Source: Heterohyrax brucei (Eukaryota; Chordata; Mammalia; Hyracoidea; Procaviidae). From it: a stretch of DNA of 64,000 nt. Location: contig CM053152.1 in the NCBI GenBank assembly GCA_028571685.1, positions 20,034,001 to 20,098,000 on the forward strand, given 5' to 3'. The notes below the pieces were generated by a model, which was not told where the DNA came from, did not search any database, and saw only the letters and a program-made list of their open reading frames with translations. The position numbers and the translations under genes are program-made. Shown in pieces: positions 51,997 through 62,492 of the stretch. The first letter of the stretch is position 1. Each line of letters starts with the position of its first letter.

Positions 51997-54900
51997 AAAA
52001 TGGCAGTACTAAGCTCACACCGGAATGTAAATTGACTAAATGCACAAATGAAGAGAATAGCAGGTTGAATAAAAACGTGTGACCCATCTATATGCTGCAT
52101 ACAGGAGACACACCTTAGATTCAAAGACACAGACAAACTACAACTCAAAAGGTCAAAAAAATTGTTATCAGGCTAATAACATTCACAAAAGAGTAGGAGT
52201 GGCAATACTAATCCCCCAAAAAATAGATTTTAAAGTTTAATCCACCACACTGGATAAAGAGGGACACTTATATAGTGATTAAAGACTCAATACACCAGGA
52301 GTGCATAAGCATATTAAATCTCTATGCACCCAATGACAAGGCTCCAAAATACGTAAACACTATCCACACAGAAAACAGAAACAGACAGTCCACCTGAATT
52401 AGTAGAATTCAACACACCACTCTCAGTAAAGGACAGATCATCTCCAAAAAAACTCAGTAAAGACGGAGAAGATCTAAATGTCACAATCAAACAACTTGAC
52501 CTCATAGAAATATACAGAACACTCCACCTAACAGCAGCCAAGTATACTTTCTTTTCCACTATACATGGAACGTTCTCTAGAATTGACCACATGTTAGACC
52601 ACAGAGCAATCGTCAACAAAATTCAAAATATTGAAATAATACAAAGTTCTTTTGAGGCCATACAACCAGAAATCAATAACAGAGAAAAGGGGGAAAAAAT
52701 CAAAAACATGGAAACAGAACAACATTTTATTCAAGAATGACTGGATAATAGAAGAAATCAAGGGTACAATAAGGAAATTCGTGGAATTAAACGAGAATGA
52801 AAACACATTCTAACAGATTCTATAGGACACAGCAAAAGTTGTGCTCAGACGTCAGTTCATTTCAATTAATGCACACATCCAAAAAGAAGAAAGGGCCCAA
52901 ATCAAAGAATTAAATTTTCAACTTGAACAACTGGAAAGAGGCCAGTCAAAGAACCATCAGGCACTAAGAGAAAGCAAATAATAAAAATATAAAAGCAGAA
53001 ATAAATGAAATAGAAAACGGAGGAATGATTGAGTCAAGATTAATAAAAATGATAAGCCACTAGCCAAACTGAAAAGAGAAACAAGAGAGGAAACAAATAA
53101 CCTGAATAAGAAATGCTATTGGAAAAGTCACAACAGACCCAAATGAAATTAGAGCAGTCACAACAGAATACTAACAATAAAATTGTACTCTAATAAATTT
53201 AAAAACCTGTAGGAAATGGACAATTTTCTAGAAAAATACCAATTTTCTAGAAAAAAAAATGCACAATCAGAAGTAGAACAACTAAATAAACCCATCACAA
53301 AAGAAGAGACTGAAAAGGTAATATAAAAACTTCCAACTGAAAAAAAAAACCCCTGGTCCCGATGGCTTCATTGGAGAATTCCTCTAAACATTCTGAGAAG
53401 AGGTAGCACCATGATTACTAAAGGTATTCCAGAGCACAGAAAAGTATGAAATACTCCAAATCCATTCTATGAAGCCAGTATAACCCTGATAACAAAACCA
53501 GGAAAAGATAGCACAAAAAAAGGAAAATTACAGACCAATATCTCCCACGAATTTAGATGCAAAATCCTCAACAAAATCCTAGCCAAAAGAGTTCAACACA
53601 TCAAAAAGTATTTCTCTGTGACCAAGTAGGATTCATACTAGGGATTCAGCAACAGTTCAATATTAGAAAAACAATTAATGTAATCAATCACGTAAATAAA
53701 AGAACCATTGATTTCATCAATAAATGCAGAAAGGCATTTGATAAAGTCGAACAGCCCTTCATGTTTAAAATGCAACAAAATAGGCATAGAAAGGGAATTC
53801 CTCAACATAGTAAGGGACATCTATGTAAAACCAACTGCCAAAATCTTTCTAAATGGACATAAGTTGAAAACATTCCCCCTAAAAACAGGTCAGACAAGGA
53901 TACCCATTGTCCCTGTTTTTATTCAACATTGTTCTGGAGGTCCTAGGAAGAATAATGAGACATGATGAATAAATAAAGGTTTCCAAATTGGTAAAGAAGA
54001 AGTTAAAGTATTGCTCTTTGCAGGTGACCTAATTTTATACACAAAAACTGTAAAGAATCCACAAAATTACTACTGGATCTAATAGAAGACTTCAACAAAG
54101 CATTAGGATACAAGATAAACATATGTAAATTAGTTGGATGCATTTACTCCCACAAAGAGACAATCAAGAGGAAATCTCAAAATCATTACCATTTACTATA
54201 GCCCCAAGATGATAAAATACCTAGGAAGAAATCTAACCAGAGATGTAAAAGACCTATACAAAGAAAACTACAAGACCTCACTGCAAGAAACCAAAAGAGA
54301 CTTACAGAAGTGGAAAAATCTACCTTGTCCCTGGATAAGAAGACTTAATATTGTGAAAATGTGTATTCTACCCAAAGTGATCTACATATACAATACAATC
54401 CTAATACAAATTCCAATGGCATTCTTTAATGAGATGGAGAAACAAATCCCCAACTTCATATGGAAAGAAAGAAAGCTTCAAATAAGTAAAATATTACCAA
54501 AGAAGAACAAAGCTGGAGGTCTCATTCTACCTGACCTTAATACCTATTACATTGCTATAGTAGTGAAGACATCCTGGTACTGCCACAAAAACTGACACAT
54601 GGATCAATTGAACAGAACTGAGAATTTAAATATAACATCATCCACCTAATGAGCAACTGATATTTGATAAAAACCCTAAGGTTGTGAACTGGGAAAAGAC
54701 AGTCTCTTAACAAATAGTGTTGGTATAACTATCCATCTGCAAAAAGATGAAGCCAAAAGCCAAGTGCTGTCGAGTCGGCAAAAAGATGAAACAAGTCCCA
54801 TATCTCACACCATGAACAAAAACTACTCAAAATGTGTCAAAGACCTAAACATAGAAGTGAAGATAATAAAAATCATGGAAGAAAGAGTTGGGACAACACT

Positions 54901-55770
54901 AGAAACCCTAATTTATGGCATTAACAGTCTACAAAAAAATCACCAACAATCCACAAACACCAGAAATGAAATAGATAATTGGGAACTCTTAAAAATCAAA
55001 CATTTATGCTTATACAAAGCCTTCATCAAAAGAGTAAAAAGATTACCTACAGAGTGGGAAAGAATTTTCAAAAGCCATACTTCTGATCAGTGTCTACTGT
55101 CTCTAATCTACCAGATACTGCAGAACCTCAACAAGAAAAAGAAAAAGAACCCAATTAAAAAATGGTCAAAGGACATGAATAAGCACTTCACCAAAAAAGA
55201 CGTACAAGATGCTAACAGATACACAAAGAAATGCTCATGATCACTACCTATCAGAGAAATCTAAATCAAAACTACAATCAGATACCATCTCACTCCACCA
55301 AGGTTGGCAATAATCAAAAAAACACAAAATAGTAAACACTGGAGAGGATGTGGTGAGATAGGAATCTTTTTACACTGTTGGTGGGATTGTAAAATGTCAT
55401 AACTACAATGGAAATCGATCTAGCACTTTCTCAAAAAAAAAAAAAACTAGAAATAGAAATACCATATAATCCAGCTATTCCACTTCTTAGGATATATCCC
55501 AGAGAAATAAGGGCTACCACACAAACAGATACATGCACATCAATGTTTATTGCAGCTCTCTCTACAACAGCAAAAAGTTAAAATGAACCTGGATGCCCAT
55601 CAACAGACAAATGGTTAAAAACACAGTGGTGTATTCACACGGTGGAATATAACACAAGGATAAAGAACAATGATGCTTTAGGGAAATAACCAATAACATG
55701 GGAACACCTGGAAGATGTTTGCTGAGTGAAAGTAGCCAGAAGCTAAAAGGAAAATACTGTATAAAACCAT
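51997..55770 (+). pseudogene. L1 ORF2 relic (plus)
   Basis: Endonuclease region 52080-52800 (CIQETHLRFKD near 52090). RT region 53630-54595 with [13 protein letters not shown] near 53735 and, at the active-site block near 54020, FAGDLILY instead of FADD, so one catalytic Asp is lost. The segment 54134-54593 stays open for 153 codons and 54764-55238 for 158. The C-terminus ends near 55770. Inactive by motif loss and frameshifts. Confidence 0.83.
54752..54777 (-). mobile_element. 26-bp SINE-tail micro-insertion with perfect 13-bp TSD
   Basis: The insertion is gccaaaagccaagtgctgtc then gagtcg (antisense tail). Flanks are gcaaaaagatgaa at 54739-54751 and 54778-54790, identical over 13 bp. ORF2 sequence continues across it. 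It is the shortest of the set with a clear TSD. Confidence 0.8.
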
Positions 55771-56812
55771 TATTATATGGACTCAATGAAAGATTTAAGC
55801 ACAGAAGAAAATAATCTTTGACAGTTACAAGGGTAGGAGATAGAAGAGAGAGAGATTTCTATAAATTAGACAGTGGTTAGGATTCTGGTTACATGAAGAG
55901 TGTGACAGCACTCACTAGAAAAGAAGTATGCATGACTGGACTACATCAAAACTAAATCATTACCTAAATACAACCCAACTCTTTGGAAGGACAGAGTAAC
56001 AGGGGTAGGGGTCAGGGGACCACGGTTTCAGAGAATTTCTAGCCTAATTGGTATAACCAAGTTTTTTTTCTTCTTATTTCCTAAAGAAAACATTCTGCAT
56101 ACCACTTGGGTGAGGGGTGTCTGGGGTCTTAAAAGCTAAAAAGCTGCCATCTAAGTAGCATCAGTTGGTCCCAATCTACCAGGAGCAGAGGTAAATAAAG
56201 GGCATCAAGAGCGGGAGTAAAATATGAGTGGAGCAGATGGAAGGTGCTGTATGATTCAGAGACTACATTAGCACTGGACCAGAAGAACTAATGGTGTCCA
56301 GCCGCCACCAATGACTGCCCTGATGGAGGGCACAGGGTAGAGACCCTGATGTAGTGGGAGAAACATAGGGGTGCCAAACTAGAACTCTACCAAATGGTCG
56401 TAGTTGATGGTCCATCAATCTGTCAGGTCCCCTAAGGACATGGGCCCTGGATCCTCTATCATCCCCAAACTGCATCCAACACTGAAGCCAGCTCTCTGGA
56501 GAACGACTGAACTGCATTAGACAAGACATGGAGAGATGCTGGCAACAAACTTCATTTTAGGCTTAAATACATACATGGGGCTGTACAAGAAGCTCATTGC
56601 TGGGGGAACAGAACTCATCAAATGGACACGAAATGTGCAGGGTGGAAAGGCAGAGTGTGCTGTCATGGAGGCGGGGGAGGTAGGGAGGAGAAAGCATATA
56701 GAGCAGAATAGCAGTGTGAGTTCTGGGTGTTAGATGGCTAATTGATATGGATTGTAAACTTTCACTTAAAACAATAAAGCCAATAAAATATATTTCAAAA
56801 AAGAAAAACAGA
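55771..56812 (+). repeat. L1 3' UTR and tail (plus)
   Basis: Contains the conserved block tctggggtcttaaaagctaa at 56121 and catcaagagcgggag-type sequence, ending in aaataaagcc-like and A-rich sequence at 56770-56812. Corresponds in reverse to 925-1960. Confidence 0.8.
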
Positions 56813-57277
56813 ATATGTATTTCTTGGCATTTTTTCATTTTATACAAATGTAGTAGTGAAAATAACCATAGTTATTAATTTCTCTTGAAGATTTAGTCAA
56901 AATATCTTGCTCTTACCAGTTGTGCATCAATATCTGATATCTGATGTTCTTTTAATGAACCTTGATGATTGTATTTTGATAAGTTAAAATGAGTGATTGT
57001 TCAGAGATAGCTAAATTAATTGTTATCTGTATTTTATCAACTTTAAAACTAAATAAATCATTATTTTATAAGGTTGTTCAATTACAAAAAGAATAGTTTA
57101 CATATTGTTTAATTTCTTCCCAACTTACAGTTTTTTATTCTACTTATGGAAAGCTGCAATAAAATAAGTTCCAAGCCTGAATTTATACTGACAGTGAAAT
57201 TCCTTAATATAAACATTTATTAATCATCTTATTTCACGTGGGGAAGTTGTTGATCTTTCCTTACTCACTAAACATAC
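56813..57277. other. Unique-looking AT-rich sequence, no gene seen
   Basis: No ORF, no recognisable repeat. It is the host flank on the 5' side of the second provirus. Confidence 0.5.
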
Positions 57278-57719
57278 TGAGAGAGGAAAAAAAAGAGGCT
57301 TCTAAGAAGTTTCCACTTAAAAAGTTCAAAAGTCCAGCTGCTTCACTCTAGGTCAGACCAGGGGCATTCCCCCTCTTCCCTCACAGAATTTCTTGAAATT
57401 AGACTAGCTTCTAAGGAGAAAGTAGCTTCTTCCCATGTAACCTAATTTCAGTTGCTTATCTAGTGCCTCTTTAAGTATGCTATGCCAATGAAATTGCAGT
57501 ATGAAAATCTGCCAATTAGGAGGATATATGAAAATACCTTTGTTTGCTTCTTTGAGAAAATGTATAAATAGGCATGTCTAACAATGGAATGGGATACACG
57601 GCAATTTTCCAGACTTGAGTCCAACCATAGCACCAGTGGCAATAAAACCCTGTTAAAGACAAAGTGATGTTTGAGGTGTTTTCTGCTCTGTGGGTCAAAC
57701 TTATCTTTTTCCTGCTACA
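57278..57719 (+). mobile_element. 5' LTR of the plus-strand ERV
   Basis: Probable TG start at 57278 and CA end at 57718-57719. CCAAT at 57485, TATAAATA at 57563-57570, AATAAA at 57641-57646 and a T-rich U5 ending ttttcctgctaca. About 442 bp. The start is the less certain edge; the 3' LTR lies outside the window. Confidence 0.72.
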
Positions 57720-57723
57720 TCTT

Positions 57724-57741
57724 TGGTTCACTGACTGGAAA
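57724..57741 (+). promoter_or_regulatory. Primer binding site, tRNA-Glu-like
   Basis: tggttcactgactggaaa begins 4 nt after the LTR end. It matches the tRNA-Glu-type site tggttccctgaccgggaa at 15 of 18 positions. Assignment by recall of the known PBS type. Confidence 0.65.
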
Positions 57742-58457
57742 GTGAGACACTTGTGAAGAGCAGACTTCCCTGGTGACTTTTCACCCACCCTCTGACAGCA
57801 CCTGGAGGAGGACCCTGAGGCCCTGGGTGAAGTGAGCCACTGTGAGCACTAGGAGGAACTAAATTTGTCCCCCTGTGCAGGCAGAGGGAGGGCCTCCTTT
57901 GGAGGACTCTCGAAGAGTTGAATGCCAGGAAGTATTGGCCTTGGGAAACAAACAGCTGAATCATAGTAGAACCACTTTTGGGTGAATAGGTTAAGGTTGT
58001 CTTATTGGGGTGAAGGGAAGCTTGATCACCTCCCAGCACCTCCCAAATACCATTTGGAGTCGTACTAAGGAAGTATTTAAATGGGAAACTGAGGCTGCTT
58101 GAGTATAAGGTGTAACTTGGGTAAAGTTCTTCCCATGGTGGCAGAGGGTGGAGCTGCATGTGAGTGTGTGATTGCAGATTGACTGAGACAAGCCACGAGG
58201 TTGGGGTCCCCACTCCCCCACACTGGTTCAAAGTGAGTGTTGTGTCCCAAGCTGCATTTCCATAAGGCACCTCATATGGCCAACAAGCAAAGATGCGTTA
58301 GCAGCTTATACCAGCTTGCTATATGCCAAGAAGGCCTGACATTCCCATAAATGGAGGGACTGGTGAAAGAGGAAGCGATTATGTGATCCCTCCTTTTATC
58401 CCTTACCCTCCCTTCACTCATCTTGTGGTATACTTGTTGTTTGTCTGAGGAAGGGAT
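57742..58457 (+). other. ERV leader, no gene seen
   Basis: Leader between PBS and the gag ATG, 716 bp, presumably holding splice donor and packaging signals. The opposite strand stays open for 180 codons (58270-57728), judged chance. Confidence 0.55.
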
Positions 58458-58817
58458 ATGGAAAACACACAAGGGAAGTCTACCCCACTGGGGACAATGC
58501 TACAGTACTTTAAGAAGGGGTTTACAGGTGACTATGGAGTGACTATGACCCCTAGAAGTTTGAGAGCTCTTTGTGAAGTAGATTGGCCAGCTTTTAGAGT
58601 CGGGTGGCCAGCAGAAGGAAGTTTAGACAGACACAGTGAAAAGGATGTGGACAGTTGTCACAGGAGACCCAGGACAACCTGTCCAGTTCTACTGTATCAA
58701 TACTTGGCTCCAATTAATGCTGCAGCTGCCTCCAGGGATGAGAAGCCAGGTTTCTATGGTGCTAGTGGCTACAGCAGAGAAGCACTCTATCTAGCCCAGA
58801 AGGCCACAGCAGTCTGA
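58458..58817 (+). pseudogene. gag: ERV gag relic, MA only
   Basis: Plus strand, open for 119 codons from the ATG at 58458 (MENTQGKSTPLGTM). The N-terminal part has the MA-like wording FKKGFTGDYGVTMTPRSL, then LCEVDWPAFRVGWPAEGSLD. The second residue is Glu, not the Gly needed for myristoylation. Instead of continuing into p12, CA and NC, the sequence reaches protease within about 100 bp, so roughly 1 kb or more of gag is missing. The last 40 residues may already be altered sequence. Confidence 0.8.
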
Positions 58818-58858
58818 GATCCTCACAGCTGAGCCAGAGGAGCTCGAACCCCTATTAC

Positions 58859-59250
58859 ATGCTTAGGCTAAGGAAGAAGCCTGTCCAGTATGACGCCCAA
58901 TCACCAGACTCAACCCAGCCAGAAGAGGCCAATGTAGCTCCCCCCACCAAACAAATGGTCCTCATGAAAGTAAGGGGGCAAGAATTGGACTTTCTAGTTG
59001 ATATTAGAGCTGATCACTCTGTAGTCACCAACCCTGTAGCACCCTTCTCTTCTCAGCGAATGAATATAGTTGGGGCAACAGGAAACTTGATCCAGCAGTT
59101 TTTGGGCTACCCTGGCAGTGCTCCATAGGGGTATATGAAGTGATGCATAAATTTCTATACATGCCAGATTTCCCCATTCCCCTCCTGGGTTGAGATTTGT
59201 TGGGGAAACTACAGGCCACCATCTCTTTTTCTGAGGAAGGCTGATTAGAC
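58859..59250 (+). pseudogene. pro: ERV protease relic
   Basis: Open at 58859-59128, with VRGQELDFLVDIRADHSVVT: the catalytic Asp-Thr-Gly is changed to Asp-Ile-Arg. The IVGATG flap segment follows, and, in another frame, YMPDFPIPLLG, with TGA in place of the Arg codon before DLL (near 59190). The enzyme is dead by active-site change, a stop and a frameshift. Confidence 0.82.
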
Positions 59251-59279
59251 TTACAGCTGTGTAAGCAAGGATTAATCCT

Positions 59280-60840
59280 GACGCTTACCATCCCAAGAGA
59301 GGAAGAGTGTAGACTCTTCGTAACAAAGCCTGGAGGAACTTTTAATCCTAAACTTATTCAGAGATGGCCAGGAGTGTGGGCAGAAGACAACCTTCTGGGG
59401 CTGCCAATCAGACTCCAGTGTAAACTGAGCTGAAACCAGGAGCTCAGCCTATGAGTCAGAGACAGTACCCTATCCTTTGAGAAGCCTTAGAGGGGGCTCA
59501 AGTACATTCACAAAGACTCAAGGACCATGGCATTATTGTTCCATGCCAGTCTCTGTGGAACACCCCTTCCTCCCTGTGAGGAAGCCCGGAACAAAGGACT
59601 ATCAGCTAGTTCAGGATTTGAGGGCAATAAACCACGCAGCTGTGTCTTTGCATCCAGCAGTGACAAATCCATACACCTTACTGAGCCTATTGCCAGTGTA
59701 AGCCTCCTGGTTTACTTGTTTGGATTTAAAAGCTGAGTTCTTTAGTACAAGGTTGGTACCTTGGCTATTTGCCTTTCAGTGGGAGGACCCCCTCACAAGA
59801 GTAAAAACACAACACACTTGGACTCGGCTTCCCCAAAGATTTAAAAACTCACCCACTATTATTGGAGAGGCTCTTGCTTCAGACCTTCATCAGTTCCCAG
59901 TGCAGGATACTGGGTGTGCCCTCCTACAATATATAGATGACCTTCTACTGGGCCAAGAGACACTTAAGGGGTGTGCTCAGGGCACAGACTTGCTCCCACA
60001 ACACCTAGAGACTTGTGGATATAAGGTTTCTCAGGGGAAGGCCCAGATCTGCGAGAGACAAGTGAAGTACTTGGGATTTATCCCCTGACATGGAGAGAGG
60101 AGACTGGGGGTAGAATGAAAACAGGTTATTCAGAACACACCAACACCAAAACACACCAGCAGATTAGAGAATTCCTGGGAATAGTGGGGTTCTGTTGCAT
60201 AAGGATCCCCAATTTTGCAATATTAGTGAAGCTTCTGTATGAAGCTACAAAGTGGGGAGAAAAAGAGCTGATAGAATGGGAAGCAGACCAGCAGAGGGCC
60301 TTTGAGAAGCTAAAAGAAGAACTACAGACAGCTCCAGCTCTGGGTCTCCCAGACTTAGCTAAGCCCTTCATACTGTATGTGTCAGAAAACAAATAAAGCG
60401 GCAGTGGGGGTACTTACTCAAAATATAGTATCACAGGCCAGGCCAGTTGTATACCTTTCCAAGCAGCTCGACAGAGTCTTGAAAGGATGGCCCACTTGCC
60501 TTACGGCGCTTGCTGCCACTACTGTGTTAGTACAGGGGGCTGATAAGCTGACCCTGGAACAACACTTGAAAGTCCAAGTGCTTCATGCTGTAGTCACTCT
60601 TATGAATACTAGAGGGCATCACTAGCTAACCAATGCATGCCTCACAAAATACCTGGGTTTGTTATTTCAAAACCAAGGAGTAATTATAGAGGCTGTATCT
60701 TCCTTAAATCTGGCTACTCCCAGTTGGAGAAGGGGGCCCTTCCATGACTGTGTGAAAGTTATTGAGGCTGTATACTTGAGCCAGCTGGACCTGCTCAATC
60801 AACTGCTAAAGGATCCAGATCTTGAGCTCTCTGTGTACAG
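59280..60840 (+). pseudogene. pol: ERV pol: reverse transcriptase and connection relic
   Basis: Pieces in different frames: [19 protein letters not shown] (59610-59670), LQYIDDLLLGQETLKG (near 59930, YIDD intact), ETCGYKVSQGKAQICERQVK and YLGFIP (60010-60085), then IREFLGIVGFCCIRIPNF (60160-60215) and a connection region to 60840 (VVYLSKQLDRVLKGWP near 60450). At least six frame changes or stops, for example near 59700, 60088 and 60396. Confidence 0.85.
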
Positions 60841-61290
60841 GAGCAGTTTCATTGATACTGGAGGGGAGAGATGAACTGGCTATGCAGTGGTCACTCTTAC
60901 TGAGGTGACTGAGGCAAAGGCTCTGCCCCAAGGAACATCTGCTCAGAGGGCAGAGATGATAGCACTGACCCGAGCCCTAGAGCTGAGCGAAGGGAAAGAT
61001 GTGAATGTTTTTACAGACTCAAGATATGCCTTTCTCACCCTTCCCATCCATGGAGCCATTTACAGAACAAAGGGGCTCTTAACAGCAGGAGGAAAAGACC
61101 TGAAATACCTGGGTGAGATCCTGCAGCTACTAGAGCTGTGTGGAAACCCAAGCAGGTAGCTGTTGTCCATTGCCAAGCACGTCAAAGGACAGGAACTCCA
61201 TAAGTGAGAGGAAATGCAAAGGCAGATTCTGAAGCAAAAAGGGCAGCAACCCTCCTATATGATGGGGCTACTATTGTCCCTTTAATCCCA
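60841..61290 (+). pseudogene. pol: ERV pol: RNase H relic
   Basis: The first-Asp region is altered with a TGA in it (near 60870). The Glu motif [20 protein letters not shown] and the [12 protein letters not shown] Asp motif (60930-61040) are intact, then [16 protein letters not shown] and, after a stop and frame change near 61157, VRGNAKADSEAKRAA-type sequence. Confidence 0.83.
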
Positions 61291-62492
61291 TGGACACCAG
61301 ACCTGATCCCTACATATTCACAGGGAGAGAAGGAATGGATGGAAAGAGAGGGAGCAGAAGAGGCTGGGGAAGAATGGGAAAATACTTCGATAGGAGGATT
61401 GTAGTTCCCCATCTCCTAGGACCGTCAGTCATCCTTGCCATGCATGAAGCCACCCACTTGGGGCAAGAAACGACTGAAAACTTGCTGGGGAGATACTTTT
61501 ATATTCTGCTCCTGGCTACCCTAGCAAAGAAAGTTAGCCAGTAATGTATAATCTGCAGCCAACACAACACCAAGCAGGGACCATCCCTGCTGCCGGTACT
61601 TCAATCCTATGGGGCGACTCCCTCTGAGGATGTGCAGGTGGACTATACTGAACTGCCTTGGTATGGAAGGAACCTGTACCTATTGGTCTTGGTCTGCACA
61701 TACTCAGAGTAGGTAGAAACCTTTCCTACCAGGACAGAGAGGGCTCTCTGCTGCTCAGAGAAATTGTCCCTGATTATGTGCTGCCACTTAGAATTGGATA
61801 GGACAATGGACTGGCTTTTGTGGCAGAAATAGTACAGAAAACAGCCAAGGCTTTAAACGTAACTAGGAAATTACATGTGGCTTACAGGCCTCGGAGTTTG
61901 GGCAGGGTAGAGCTCATGAACAGGACTCTAAAAACAGGAATTAGTAAACTCTGTCAGGAAGCAAAACCCACTTGTGTACAAGCCTTGTAGCTAGTATTGT
62001 TTAAGATCAGGTGCACTCCCTCTAAAAGGACAGGGTATTACCCTTACGAAATAATATGTAACAGGCCTCCGCCTATCCTCCAAAATCTACCAGGGACCCC
62101 CAAAGAACTAGGACAAACTGAGCTACATAGACAGCTAGAGGCTGTAGGGAGAATAGCTAAAAAATTTCTGCCTGGGTAACAGATTGGGTCCCAGTCAGCC
62201 TTTCTTCACCTTTCTGCACAGAGGACAAGTCTGGGTTCCACATGGGAGTCGGCTGCCACTCAAGCCTAAGTGGAAGGGCCCCTACACCGTCATCCTGACC
62301 ATTCCCACAGCAGCAAAGGTAGAAGGAATCCCTGCCTGGATCCATCATAGCAGATTGAAGGTGTTGCCACCCCACTGGAATGCAGAAATCAACCCGACTG
62401 AACCCTGTGAGGTGACATTGAGAAGGCCAGTGACATGCCTTGCCCCAGCCACACACTGGGAGCTGGCTGGTCTACACATGGCTGAAGCTTGA
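61290..62492 (+). pseudogene. pol: ERV pol: integrase relic
   Basis: HHCC zinc region (HEATHLGQET near 61450; CIICSQHNTKQGPS near 61550). Core: VQVDYTELPWYG (first Asp, near 61640), DNGLAFVAE (second Asp, near 61810, preceded by a stop), PRSLGRVELMN (Glu, near 61900). The C-terminal GPY domain (KPKWKGPYTVILTIPTAAKV) is at 62265-62325 in a 102-codon piece ending at 62492. Pol overlaps the env start by 4 bases (ATGA). Confidence 0.85.

Larger units (their letters stand above)
47310..56812 (+). mobile_element. Near-full-length older L1 (plus) with a nested L1
   Basis: 5' UTR-like 47310-47980, ORF1 about 47990-48786, spacer 48787-49218, ORF2 from ATG 49219. At 49231 a younger L1 (to 51996) is inserted with a 15-bp duplication; ORF2 resumes at 51997 and ends near 55770, followed by a 3' UTR of about 1 kb and an A-rich tail near 56795-56812. 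Subtracting the insertion gives about 6.7 kb. A 26-bp SINE tail lies at 54752. All ORFs are degraded. Confidence 0.85.

Noticed and set aside
57728-58270. 180-codon minus-strand ORF in the ERV leader
   Set aside because: Antisense to leader and gag region, no motif, low-complexity Ser/Pro-rich product; expected by chance in GC-balanced sequence.
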